64,000 nt of DNA from Streptomyces graminofaciens (GTDB taxonomy: Bacteria; Actinomycetota; Actinomycetes; Streptomycetales; Streptomycetaceae): positions 4,990,001-5,054,000 of the forward strand of contig NZ_AP018448.1 in NCBI RefSeq assembly GCF_030294945.1. The letters run 5' to 3'. The notes under the pieces were generated by a model, which did not search any database, had not been told where the DNA came from, and was given only the letters and a program-made list of their open reading frames with translations. Positions within the stretch are counted from its first letter, which is position 1. Every line of letters starts with the position of its first letter. The translations under genes were made by a program, and so were the position numbers. Shown one piece after another: positions 36,948 to 45,641 of the stretch.

Positions 36948-37229
36948 ATGTCAGACGCGCCTGAAGTGAAACCACCGGTGGTGACACCGGTCCGGGTGGT
37001 CATCGCCCTGTGTCTGTTCGCCCCGTTCGTGGCGATGCTCTGGGTCGGCGCGTACGCCAAGCCGGACCCGGCGTTCATCGGCATCCCGTTCTTCTACTGG
37101 TACCAGATGGCCTGGGTGCTGATCTCCACGGCGCTCACGGCCACCGCGTACGTGCTCTGGCAGCGTGACCAGCGTGCCCGCAAGTCGCAGGCCCCGGTCC
37201 GGTCGCAGAACGGGGGTGTCGCGAAGTGA
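36948..37229 (+). CDS. DUF3311 small membrane protein, symporter partner
   Basis: 93 residues with two helices (VRVVIALCLFAPFVAMLWVG and FFYWYQMAWVLISTALTATAYVLW). DUF3311 proteins accompany SSS-type symporters and are thought to be accessory subunits, as YhdT with PanF. ATG start with GGGGACGGAG upstream. The stop overlaps the symporter GTG (GTGA). Confidence 0.85.
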   Translation: MSDAPEVKPPVVTPVRVVIALCLFAPFVAMLWVGAYAKPDPAFIGIPFFYWYQMAWVLISTALTATAYVLWQRDQRARKSQAPVRSQNGGVAK

Positions 37230-38854
37230 AGGACGGCGTGAACGGCGTCGCACTCGCCGTATTCATCTTCTTCTTCCTGGCCGTCACGGTCATGGGCTTC
37301 CTGGCCGCGCGCTGGCGCAAGGCCGAGAACGAGAACAGCCTCGACGAATGGGGCCTCGGTGGCCGCTCGTTCGGCACCTGGGTCACGTGGTTCCTGCTCG
37401 GCGGCGACCTCTACACGGCCTATACGTTCGTGGCGGTCCCGGCGGCGATCTACGCGGCGGGCGCGGCGGGCTTCTTCGCGGTGCCGTACACGATCCTGGT
37501 GTACCCGCTGATCTTCACCTTCCTCCCCCGCCTGTGGTCGGTGTCGCACAAGCACGGCTATGTGACGACCTCGGACTTCGTGCGCGGCCGCTGGGGCTCG
37601 AAGGGGCTGTCGCTGGCGGTGGCCCTGACCGGCATCCTGGCAACGATGCCATACATCGCGCTCCAGCTCGTCGGCATCCAGGCGGTGCTGGACGTGATGG
37701 GTGTCGGCGGCGGTGAGAACACCAACTGGTTCGTCAAGGACCTGCCGCTGCTGATCGCGTTCGGTGTGCTGGCCGCGTACACGTACTCGTCCGGCCTGCG
37801 CGCGCCCGCGCTGATCGCCTTCGTCAAGGACACCCTGATCTACATCGTCATCGCGGTGGCGATCATCTACATCCCGATCAAACTGGGCGGCTTCGACGAG
37901 ATCTTCGCCAAGGCGGGCGAGGCGTACGGCCAGATCAACCCGGCGACGGGCAAACCGCGCGGGGCGCTGGTACCGCCCGAGGTGAACCAGTGGACGTACG
38001 CGACCCTCGCCCTCGGCTCGGCGCTCGCGCTCTTCATGTATCCGCACTCGATCACGGCGACGCTCTCCTCGCGCAGCCGTGAGGTGATCCGCCGCAACAC
38101 CACGATCCTCCCGCTCTACTCCCTGATGCTGGGCCTGCTCGCGCTGCTGGGCTTCATGGCGATCGCGGCCGGGGTGAAGGTGACCAACGGGCAGCTGGCC
38201 ATCCCGCAGCTCTTCGAGACCATGTTCCCGGACTGGTTCGCGGGCGTGGCCTTCGCGGCGATCGGCATCGGTGCGCTGGTGCCGGCGGCGATCATGTCCA
38301 TCGCGGCGGCAAACCTCTTCACCCGCAACATCTACAAGGACTTCATCAAGCCGGACGCGACCCCGGAGCAGGAGACCAAGGTCTCCAAGCTGGTGTCGCT
38401 GCTGGTGAAGGTGGGGGCCCTGGTCTTCGTCCTGACGATGGACAAGACGGTCGCGATCAACTTCCAGCTCCTGGGCGGCATCTGGATCCTCCAGACCTTC
38501 CCGGCTCTGGTCGGCGGCCTCTTCACCCGCTGGTTCCACCGCTGGGCACTGCTCGCCGGCTGGGCGGTGGGCATGCTGTACGGGACGCTGGCCGCGTACG
38601 GGGTGGCCTCGCCCACGCAGAAGCACTTCGGCGGGTCCTCGGCGGAGATTCCCGGGATCGGGGAGATCGGCTACATCGGTCTCACCGCGTTCGTCCTGAA
38701 CCTGGTGGTGACGGTCGTCCTCACCTTCGTCCTGCGTGCGGCCAAGGCCCCCGAGGGCGTGGACCAGACCAAGCCGGAGGACTACACGGCGGACGCGGGC
38801 GACGCGGGGGTGCAGGTGGAGCTGCCGCCGGCTACGGCGGGGTCGAGCCACTAG
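37226..38854 (+). CDS. Sodium:solute symporter (SSS family, MctP-like)
   Basis: 542 residues with about 13 helices. SSS signatures include EWGLGGRSFGTWVTWFLLGGD and the helix with GIGALVPAAIMSIAAANLFTRN. It resembles monocarboxylate permease MctP, so lactate, pyruvate or a similar acid is the likely solute. It is coupled to the DUF3311 gene. Its TAG stop is inside the CTAG of MITE copy 2. Confidence 0.9.
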   Translation: MKDGVNGVALAVFIFFFLAVTVMGFLAARWRKAENENSLDEWGLGGRSFGTWVTWFLLGGDLYTAYTFVAVPAAIYAAGAAGFFAVPYTILVYPLIFTFLPRLWSVSHKHGYVTTSDFVRGRWGSKGLSLAVALTGILATMPYIALQLVGIQAVLDVMGVGGGENTNWFVKDLPLLIAFGVLAAYTYSSGLRAPALIAFVKDTLIYIVIAVAIIYIPIKLGGFDEIFAKAGEAYGQINPATGKPRGALVPPEVNQWTYATLALGSALALFMYPHSITATLSSRSREVIRRNTTILPLYSLMLGLLALLGFMAIAAGVKVTNGQLAIPQLFETMFPDWFAGVAFAAIGIGALVPAAIMSIAAANLFTRNIYKDFIKPDATPEQETKVSKLVSLLVKVGALVFVLTMDKTVAINFQLLGGIWILQTFPALVGGLFTRWFHRWALLAGWAVGMLYGTLAAYGVASPTQKHFGGSSAEIPGIGEIGYIGLTAFVLNLVVTVVLTFVLRAAKAPEGVDQTKPEDYTADAGDAGVQVELPPATAGSSH

Positions 38855-39028
38855 GGCGTGTTTCGAAAGTGGCGTCGTCCGCCCGGAGGGCGGGGCCCGC
38901 GGCGTCTGGTGCGGTGCATCGCAAGGCGGAGGGTCGTCCGCGTACTGGGTGTACGCGGACGATCCCGACAACGCGGCGAGGTGCCGTGCCAGGCGTCGCG
39001 GGGCAGACGGGACTTTCGAATACACGCC
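38855..39028. mobile_element. MITE-like element, copy 2
   Basis: 174 bp, nearly identical to copy 1, flanked by CTAG at 38851-38854 and 39029-39032. Its right terminal repeat has one extra T (TTCGAATACACGCC). It lies exactly between the symporter stop and the nucleoside hydrolase promoter. Confidence 0.85.
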
Positions 39029-39106
39029 CTAGATCCATGGTCTTCTCGGGCCGGGGGCGGGATCTCGCCCCCGGCCCTCCTGCTTGCCGCGACTACGCTG
39101 GACCTC

Positions 39107-40096
39107 GTGACCGCCCTCGCTCCGATCGTCCTCGACAGCGACCCCGGCATCGACGACGCCGTGGCCCTGCAGTACCTGCTCGGCACGGGCCTGTGGGACC
39201 TCAAGGCGTACACGTCGGTCGGCGGCAACCTCCCCGCGGACGCCACCTACCGGAACGCCCGAGCGCTCGCGCGGGCCATGCGCATCGACGACGACGTCCC
39301 CGTGCACCGCGGCGCCGGCCGCCCCCTCTCCCGCCTTCCCTACCGCGAGGCCTCCGCGTTCCACGGCCCCGCCGGCCTGGGTGACGAGACGCTCCCCGAC
39401 TCCACCGCCCCGCACCAGGCGGAGTCCTCCGCGCAGGCGCTGCTCCGGCTCTCCGGACAGTACGAGGGCGAGCTGACCGTATGCGCCACGGGCCCGCTCA
39501 CCAACGTGGCGATCGCGATCCTGGAGGACCCGGACTTCGCCCGCCGCGTCAGGAGGTTCGTGTTCATGGGCGGCGCGGCGCAGGTGCCGGGCAACTTCAC
39601 CCCGGTCGCCGAGTTCAACATCTGGTCCGACCCGGACGCCGCCGAGATCGTGCTCTCCTCGGGCATCCCGTTCACGATGGTCGACCTGGACGCCTCGCAC
39701 CGCTGGCTCTTCCGCCCCGCCGACCTGGCCGCGCTGGAGGCCGCGGGCCCGGCCACGGCCCTCGCCGCACGGCTGATGCGCACCTACATGGACGCCTACA
39801 CCCGACACGGCGGAGACGGCACCTGCCCGCTGCACGACCCGCTCGCGGTGGGCGTGTGCGCGGACGAGGCGTTCGTGAGCGCCGCCGAGGGGGCCGTGGT
39901 CGTCGAGTGCGCCAGCGAACTCACCCGCGGTCAGACCGTGTTCGTACCCGCGGAAGCCCGGCGGGTCTACTACTCCGAGTCCCCCGCCCTGACCGCCCGC
40001 CTGCGCGCCACCGGCCGCGTCGCCCTGGGCCCCGGCACCCGCGACTTCTCCAAGGACTTCGTGGCGACGCTTCCGCAGTGGCCTGCCACCGTCTGA
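39107..40096 (+). CDS. Inosine-uridine preferring nucleoside hydrolase
   Basis: 329 residues. The Ca-binding motif is DSDPGIDDAVAL at residues 10-20; TGPLTNVAIAI and VFMGGA follow and PLHDPLAVGV gives the last Ca ligand. It hydrolyses ribonucleosides to base plus ribose for salvage. GTG start at 39107 with TACGCT 7 nt upstream and no Shine-Dalgarno, pointing to leaderless translation. The 5' flank changed when MITE copy 2 landed 79 bp upstream. Confidence 0.9.
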   Translation: MTALAPIVLDSDPGIDDAVALQYLLGTGLWDLKAYTSVGGNLPADATYRNARALARAMRIDDDVPVHRGAGRPLSRLPYREASAFHGPAGLGDETLPDSTAPHQAESSAQALLRLSGQYEGELTVCATGPLTNVAIAILEDPDFARRVRRFVFMGGAAQVPGNFTPVAEFNIWSDPDAAEIVLSSGIPFTMVDLDASHRWLFRPADLAALEAAGPATALAARLMRTYMDAYTRHGGDGTCPLHDPLAVGVCADEAFVSAAEGAVVVECASELTRGQTVFVPAEARRVYYSESPALTARLRATGRVALGPGTRDFSKDFVATLPQWPATV

Positions 40097-40196
40097 TGGC
40101 GGCCACCACCCTCTAGCGATCTGCTCATAGGACTATCCCTCGCCCCTGTGGAAAACGCCGGGCCCCATCCGCGTCCGCTGCTGCACACTGCGACGC

Positions 40197-40703
40197 ATGG
40201 ACATCACGATCAGGCAGGTGGCTGCCGACGAGTACGCCACCCTCGGCGAGATCACCGCTCAGGCCTACCTGGGCGACGGACTGCTGGACTTCGGAGAGAG
40301 CGACGAGTACCTCGGCGAGCTGCGTGACGTGGCCAAGCGGGCCGCCGCGGCCGAGGTGCTCGTCGCCGTGGCGGACGGTCGGGTGCTCGGCGGTGTGACC
40401 TTCGTCCCGGCCGGTGGCCCCATGGCCGACATCGCCCGTGCGGGAGAGGCCGAAATACGTATGCTCGCGGTCGCCCCGGAGATGCGCGGTCGAGGCATCG
40501 GCGAGGCTCTGGTGCGTACCTGCGTCGAGCGCGCCCGGGCCGTGGAGGGCTGCGTACGCCTCGTGCTGTCGACCCAGCGGACCATGCGCACCGCCCATCG
40601 CATCTACGAACGTCTGGGCTTCACTCGTACACCCGAGCGCGACTGGAACCCCGTTCCACACCTCGACGACATCATGCTCCTCACCTATGAGTTGACGCTC
40701 TGA
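40197..40703 (+). CDS. GNAT-family N-acetyltransferase
   Basis: 168 residues. The acetyl-CoA-binding motif A is IRMLAVAPEMRGRGIGEALVRTCVERA, and motif B has AHRIYERLGF. The substrate is unknown. No Shine-Dalgarno before the ATG, so probably leaderless. Confidence 0.88.
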   Translation: MDITIRQVAADEYATLGEITAQAYLGDGLLDFGESDEYLGELRDVAKRAAAAEVLVAVADGRVLGGVTFVPAGGPMADIARAGEAEIRMLAVAPEMRGRGIGEALVRTCVERARAVEGCVRLVLSTQRTMRTAHRIYERLGFTRTPERDWNPVPHLDDIMLLTYELTL

Positions 40704-40723
40704 CACGCTCCGAAGTCGACGTG

Positions 40724-40770
40724 ACACAACATCTGGGGGTGACCCCGCAGCCCGACACAAGATGTATGCT
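40724..40770 (+). promoter_or_regulatory. Two NrdR boxes overlapping the nrdA promoter
   Basis: ACACAACATCTGGGGG (40724-40739) and ACACAAGATGTATGCT (40755-40770) begin 31 bp apart, three helical turns, the fixed spacing of NrdR boxes. TATGCT at the end of box 2 is a plausible -10. NrdR with ATP/dATP would repress here. Confidence 0.8.
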
Positions 40771-40776
40771 CATGCT

Positions 40777-40880
40777 CGCTGTCGCCGCAGGGGAATCCGG
40801 CGCGAATCCGGAACTGTCCCGCAACGGTGTACTTGCGTGTATTTGCACGCCTGTTCAGTCCGAGGACCTGCCGACAGCGC
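40777..40880 (+). ncRNA. Cobalamin riboswitch aptamer upstream of nrdA
   Basis: A closing stem CGCTGTCG (40777-40784) pairs with CGACAGCG (40872-40879). Inside are GGGGAATCCGG, CGCGAATCCGGAACTGTCCCGC and the B12 box AGTCCGAGGACCTGCCG (40856-40872), all hallmarks of the AdoCbl riboswitch. In S. coelicolor the same switch turns off class Ia nrd when B12 lets the class II enzyme work. The downstream 40881-41000 stretch has alternative GC stems (GCCCGG with CCGGGC) and serves as expression platform. Confidence 0.92.
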
Positions 40881-41013
40881 GCCCGGCCGACCGGTCCGGG
40901 TGCCCTGACGTCCGGGCCTCGTGGAGTGGGCCGGTGGACGCGACGCCCCCGTGCGCTCGTGTGCTGCCGCCTGCCCTTCACCAGGTCCACTGCCGAGCGA
41001 GGGAGAGCCCCAC

Positions 41014-43410
41014 GTGACCATCGCGCCAGCCGACCCGGCTTCAGTTGCCCCGGCTTCGGCCGCCCCGGTGACGGAGACCGACGGTCCCGGTACCGCGTTG
41101 CTGCGGACCCTGACCGAGCTGACCGCCGACCTCCCCGACGCCGACCCCGGCCGGGTCGCCGCCGCCGCGCTGCGCGGCCGGTCCGCGCGGGCGGACGAGG
41201 CGGAGCTGCGCGAGCTGGCCACGGAGGCGGCCGCCGGCCTCATCTCCGAGGACCCCGCCTACTCCAAGCTGGCCGCCCGGCTGTTGGCCGTCAGCGTCCG
41301 CGCCGAGGCCGCCTCGCAGGGCGTCACGACGTTCACGCAGTCCATCGTCGTGGGGCACCGTGAGGGCCTCGTCGCCGACCGCACGGCGGAGTTCGTACGC
41401 GTCCACGCCGAGCGCCTCGACGCGCTCGTCGACCCGGCCGGCGACGACCGCTTCGGCTACTTCGGCCTGCGCACGCTGCACAGCCGCTATCTGCTCCGGC
41501 ACCCGATCACCCGCAAGGTCGTCGAGACGCCCCAGCACTTCATGCTGCGGGTGGCGAGCGGCCTCGCCGAGGACGACACCGCTCGTTCCGTCGACGAAGT
41601 CGCCGCGCTCTACGGGCTCATGAGCCGCCTCGACTACCTCCCCTCCTCCCCGACGCTCTTCAACTCGGGTACGCGACACCCCCAGATGTCGTCCTGCTAC
41701 CTCCTCGACTCCCCACTGGACGAGCTGGACTCCATCTACGACCGCTACCACCAGGTGGCCCGTCTCTCGAAGCACGCGGGCGGCATCGGGCTGTCGTACT
41801 CCCGGATCCGCTCGCGCGGTTCGCTGATCCGGGGTACCAACGGGCACTCCAACGGCATCGTGCCGTTCCTGAAGACGCTGGACGCCTCGGTCGCCGCGGT
41901 GAACCAGGGCGGGCGGCGCAAGGGCGCGGCCGCGGTCTACCTGGAGACCTGGCACTCCGACATCGAGGAGTTCCTGGAGCTGCGCGACAACACGGGTGAG
42001 GACGCCCGGCGTACGCACAACCTGAACCTGGCGCACTGGATCCCGGACGAGTTCATGCGCCGGGTGAACGCCGACGAGCAGTGGTCGCTGTTCTCCCCGG
42101 CCGACGTTCCCGAGTTGGTCGACCTGTGGGGCGAGGAGTTCGACACCGCGTACCTCAAGGCGGAGGCGAACGGCCTGGCGAAGAAGACCATCCCGGCCCG
42201 CGACCTGTACGGCCGCATGATGCGCACGCTCGCGCAGACCGGCAACGGCTGGATGACCTTCAAGGACGCGGCCAACCGCACGGCCAACCAGACGGCCGAG
42301 TCGGGCCATGTCGTCCACTCCTCCAACCTCTGCACGGAGATCCTGGAGGTCACTGACGACGGGGAGACGGCGGTCTGCAACCTGGGTTCGGTGAACCTGG
42401 GCGCGTTCGTCGACCGGGCGACCGGTGACATGGACTGGGAGCGGCTGGACGAGACGGTCCGCACCGCCGTCACCTTCCTCGACCGCGTCGTCGACATCAA
42501 CTTCTACCCGACCGAGCAGGCGGGCCGCTCCAACGCCAAGTGGCGTCCGGTCGGCCTCGGCGCGATGGGCCTCCAGGACGTCTTCTTCAAGCTGCGCCTG
42601 CCCTTCGACTCCCCCGAGGCGAAGGCCCTGTCCACGCGGATCGCCGAGCGCATCATGCTCGCCGCGTACGAGGCCTCCGCCGACCTCGCCGAGCGCAACG
42701 GCCCGCTGCCGGCCTGGGAGAAGACCCGTACGGCCCGTGGTGTGCTGCACCCCGACCACTACGGCGTCGAGTTCACCTGGCCGGAGCGCTGGGCGGCCCT
42801 GCGCGAGCGCATCGCGACGACGGGCATGCGCAACTCGCTGCTCCTCGCCATCGCGCCGACGGCGACCATCGCCTCGATCGCCGGTGTGTACGAGTGCATC
42901 GAGCCGCAGGTGTCCAACCTGTTCAAGCGCGAGACGCTGTCCGGCGAGTTCCTCCAGGTCAACTCATACCTGGTGAACGACCTGAAGGAGCTCGGCGTCT
43001 GGGACGCCCGCACCCGTGAGGCGCTGCGTGACGCCAACGGCTCGGTGCAGGACTTCGCGTGGATCCCGGCCGACGTACGGGCGCTGTACCGCACGGCGTG
43101 GGAGATCCCGCAGCGCGGCCTGATCGACATGGCCGCCGCCCGCACGCCGTACCTGGACCAGTCGCAGTCGCTGAACCTGTTCCTGGAGACGCCGACCATC
43201 GGCAAGCTCTCGTCGATGTACGCGTACGCCTGGAAGTCGGGGCTGAAGACGACGTACTACCTGCGCTCGCGCCCGGCGACCCGCATCGCCCGCGCCGCCC
43301 AGGCACAGGCCCAGCAGCCTGAAAACACCATCCCCGTCCAGCAGGCGACCTCCGAAGAGGCGATCGCCTGCTCCCTGGAAAACCCCGAGTCCTGCGAGGC
43401 CTGCCAGTAA
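41014..43410 (+). CDS. nrdA: Class Ia ribonucleotide reductase, large subunit
   Basis: 798 residues reducing ribonucleoside diphosphates. Active-site features: SSCYLLD (first redox Cys), SSNLCTEI with Asn-Cys-Glu, AVCNLGSVNLG (second redox Cys), the tyrosine pair in TTYYLRSR and C-terminal CEAC as shuttle. No full N-terminal ATP cone is evident. GTG start with GAGGGAGAG 7 nt before it. Regulated by NrdR and B12 as above. The stop overlaps nrdB by one base. Confidence 0.96.
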   Translation: MTIAPADPASVAPASAAPVTETDGPGTALLRTLTELTADLPDADPGRVAAAALRGRSARADEAELRELATEAAAGLISEDPAYSKLAARLLAVSVRAEAASQGVTTFTQSIVVGHREGLVADRTAEFVRVHAERLDALVDPAGDDRFGYFGLRTLHSRYLLRHPITRKVVETPQHFMLRVASGLAEDDTARSVDEVAALYGLMSRLDYLPSSPTLFNSGTRHPQMSSCYLLDSPLDELDSIYDRYHQVARLSKHAGGIGLSYSRIRSRGSLIRGTNGHSNGIVPFLKTLDASVAAVNQGGRRKGAAAVYLETWHSDIEEFLELRDNTGEDARRTHNLNLAHWIPDEFMRRVNADEQWSLFSPADVPELVDLWGEEFDTAYLKAEANGLAKKTIPARDLYGRMMRTLAQTGNGWMTFKDAANRTANQTAESGHVVHSSNLCTEILEVTDDGETAVCNLGSVNLGAFVDRATGDMDWERLDETVRTAVTFLDRVVDINFYPTEQAGRSNAKWRPVGLGAMGLQDVFFKLRLPFDSPEAKALSTRIAERIMLAAYEASADLAERNGPLPAWEKTRTARGVLHPDHYGVEFTWPERWAALRERIATTGMRNSLLLAIAPTATIASIAGVYECIEPQVSNLFKRETLSGEFLQVNSYLVNDLKELGVWDARTREALRDANGSVQDFAWIPADVRALYRTAWEIPQRGLIDMAAARTPYLDQSQSLNLFLETPTIGKLSSMYAYAWKSGLKTTYYLRSRPATRIARAAQAQAQQPENTIPVQQATSEEAIACSLENPESCEACQ

Positions 43411-44423
43411 TGACCAGCGAAGCCAAGAACCTGCTCGACCCGGGCTTCGAGCTGACTCTCCGCCCCATGCGCTACCCCGACTTCTACGAGCGCTACCGGG
43501 ACGCGATCAAGAACACCTGGACCGTGGAGGAGGTCGACCTCCACTCGGACGTCGCCGACCTGGCGAAGCTCACGCCGGCCGAGCAGCACCTGATCGGCCG
43601 CCTGGTCGCGTTCTTCGCGACGGGCGACTCGATCGTGGCGAACAACCTCGTGCTGACGCTGTACAAGCACATCAACTCCCCCGAGGCTCGCCTGTATCTC
43701 TCAAGGCAGCTCTTCGAGGAGGCCGTCCACGTCCAGTTCTACCTGACCCTCCTGGACACCTACCTCCCCGACCCGGAGGACCGGACGGCGGCCTTCGCGG
43801 CGGTGGAGAACATTCCCTCCATCCGCGAGAAGGCCGAGTTCTGCTTCAAGTGGATCAACGAGGTCGAGAAGCTGGAGCGCCTGGAGTCCAAGGCCGACCG
43901 CCGCCGCTTCCTCCTCAACCTCATCTGCTTCGCCGCGTGCATCGAGGGCCTGTTCTTCTACGGCGCCTTCGCGTACGTCTACTGGTTCCGCAGCCGGGGC
44001 CTGCTGCACGGCCTCGCGACCGGCACCAACTGGGTGTTCCGCGACGAGACGATGCACATGAGCTTCGCCTTCGAGGTGGTCGACACCGTCCGCAAGGAGG
44101 AGCCGGAGCTCTTCGACGACCAGCTTCAGCAGCAGGTCACGGACATGCTGAAGGAGGCTGTCGAGGCCGAGCTGCAGTTCGGCCGCGACCTGTGCGGTGA
44201 CGGCCTCCCGGGCATGAACACCGAGTCGATGCGGCAGTACCTGGAGTGTGTCGCCGACCAGCGCCTCACGCGCCTCGGCTTCGCGCCGGTGTACGGCTCC
44301 GAGAACCCCTTCTCCTTCATGGAGCTGCAGGGCGTCCAGGAGCTGACGAACTTCTTCGAGCGCCGTCCGTCGGCGTACCAGGTCGCGGTGGAGGGCACCG
44401 TCGACCTGGACGAGGACTTCTAG
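43410..44423 (+). CDS. nrdB: Class Ia ribonucleotide reductase, small subunit
   Basis: 337-residue di-iron protein giving the tyrosyl radical. Ligands: Asp in FFATGDSIVANN, Glu/His in QLFEEAVHVQFYL with the radical Tyr four residues after His, Glu in FAACIEGLFFYG, and Glu/His in VFRDETMHMSF. The radical Tyr is present, so class Ia/Ib chemistry rather than Ic. The acidic C-terminal tail VDLDEDF docks on NrdA. ATG overlaps the nrdA stop. Confidence 0.96.
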   Translation: MTSEAKNLLDPGFELTLRPMRYPDFYERYRDAIKNTWTVEEVDLHSDVADLAKLTPAEQHLIGRLVAFFATGDSIVANNLVLTLYKHINSPEARLYLSRQLFEEAVHVQFYLTLLDTYLPDPEDRTAAFAAVENIPSIREKAEFCFKWINEVEKLERLESKADRRRFLLNLICFAACIEGLFFYGAFAYVYWFRSRGLLHGLATGTNWVFRDETMHMSFAFEVVDTVRKEEPELFDDQLQQQVTDMLKEAVEAELQFGRDLCGDGLPGMNTESMRQYLECVADQRLTRLGFAPVYGSENPFSFMELQGVQELTNFFERRPSAYQVAVEGTVDLDEDF

Positions 44424-44433
44424 GCCGCCGAGG

Positions 44434-45231
44434 TCACTTGAGCGTGACCGCGTCCCCGGCCGACGCGACCCTCGCGGTCGTGGTCGTGCCGGGGAAGTAC
44501 CAGCGCCAACTGCCCGCCGCCGTGGCGGTCACCTTGGTGCCGAGCTTCCCGGCGCTGCCCGTCTTCACCGTCTTGACCGTGGTGTAGCGGGTGGCGCCGT
44601 TCTTCTTGAACTGCAGCTGGACCGACTGCCCGGTGAACCCTTTGTACTTCAGGGTCTCCCAGTCGGCCCGCGACAGCTTGCCGGTCACGGCGACCTTCGC
44701 ACCCTTGGCGACCTTCTCCGGCTTGATGACCGTGGTGAGGGTCGAGGCACGCTTGACCTTGTACCGGGCGATGTCGTCGGAGATCCAGTAGTCGCCGTCG
44801 TTCGCCTTGACGGTGGCGTTGACCTGCCAGACGCCGGCGACGCGGTTGGAGTCGATGTCGTCGCTGTCGGGGATCGAGCCGGGGTCCACCCTCATCGTTC
44901 CCGTGCACACCGAAGTCGTCGCACTCTTCTTGACGCAGAACGAGTCGCCGTACCAGGTCGTGAAGCCGTAGCCGTTGGCCCTGTTGAACGTGCTGAGATC
45001 GGTGATCTTCTTGGCGCCCGAGTTGTCCTTGATGGTGACGGCGATCGGGAAACTGATCGTCCTCGACGTCCCGATGATGATGTTCCTGCCGGCGTTGACG
45101 ACCGCGTCGGTGACCCGGACGTCGCCCTTCCCCTCGGCGTGAGCGCCCGTCGCCGCCAGCAGCACCAGGGCCGCCGCCCCGCCCGCGACGGCCAGGGTCC
45201 GGCCGTGCGCGGGGCGCGTTCTGTGTCTCAT
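44434..45231 (-). CDS. Secreted protein of unknown function, calcium-binding-like
   Basis: 265 residues with a Sec signal peptide: basic MRHRTRPAHGR, a hydrophobic core LAVAGGAAALVLLAATG and AHA cleavage near residue 32. The mature part is beta-rich with two Ig-like halves; the second has TVIKPEKVAKGAKVAVTGKLSR, common in secreted Streptomyces proteins. An acidic stretch PDSDDIDSNRV could bind calcium. Two Cys likely form a disulfide. Convergent with nrdB. No known activity. Confidence 0.8.
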   Translation of the reverse strand: MRHRTRPAHGRTLAVAGGAAALVLLAATGAHAEGKGDVRVTDAVVNAGRNIIIGTSRTISFPIAVTIKDNSGAKKITDLSTFNRANGYGFTTWYGDSFCVKKSATTSVCTGTMRVDPGSIPDSDDIDSNRVAGVWQVNATVKANDGDYWISDDIARYKVKRASTLTTVIKPEKVAKGAKVAVTGKLSRADWETLKYKGFTGQSVQLQFKKNGATRYTTVKTVKTGSAGKLGTKVTATAAGSWRWYFPGTTTTARVASAGDAVTLK

Positions 45232-45317
45232 GTTCCTCCCCTTGTGGTCGGGGAGAGGCTACACAGGACGCCGGACGGCGTCGTACGGATACGCGATCAG
45301 CGCCGCAAGATGCGCGA

Positions 45318-45548
45318 TCAGGCCGCGCGGGCGATGCGGTGCGAGCAGGACGCCTCACGGGCGGCGGTGCGCACGCCCTGCGCGGTGTCAGGCCTCTCGA
45401 CGGCCGCGTTACGCTCCTGGGCCTCCCTGATCTGCCGGTCGATGCGCCGGTCGCGGGCCACGCCGATCAGAGCGGGCAGGGCGACCAGGAGGAGCATGCC
45501 GAGGACGGTCAGAGTTCCGATGAGGGCTTCTGCCTGTGTCGTGTTCAT
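45318..45548 (-). CDS. Small single-helix membrane protein
   Basis: 76 residues with one helix (IGTLTVLGMLLLVALPALIGV) and a charged tail beginning DRRIDRQIREAQERN. Function unknown. ATG start; the start is 94 bp from that of the DJ-1/AraC regulator in the other direction, so they may share an operator. Confidence 0.65.
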   Translation of the reverse strand: MNTTQAEALIGTLTVLGMLLLVALPALIGVARDRRIDRQIREAQERNAAVERPDTAQGVRTAAREASCSHRIARAA

Positions 45549-45588
45549 GGACACCACTGTCCCGCCGAACACTCCTGACCGTGAGTGG

Positions 45589-45634
45589 CAGGACTGCCGC
45601 ACACCCTCGAATTCCTGCCAAGACTGCGGCACAC
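45589..45634. promoter_or_regulatory. Direct-repeat operator of the AraC-type regulator
   Basis: CAGGACTGCCGCACAC (45589-45604) and CAAGACTGCGGCACAC (45619-45634) agree at 14 of 16 positions, exactly 30 bp apart. Tandem sites on one helix face fit AraC-type dimers; the position between divergent genes suggests autoregulation. Confidence 0.65.
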
Positions 45635-45641
45635 TGGCAGC

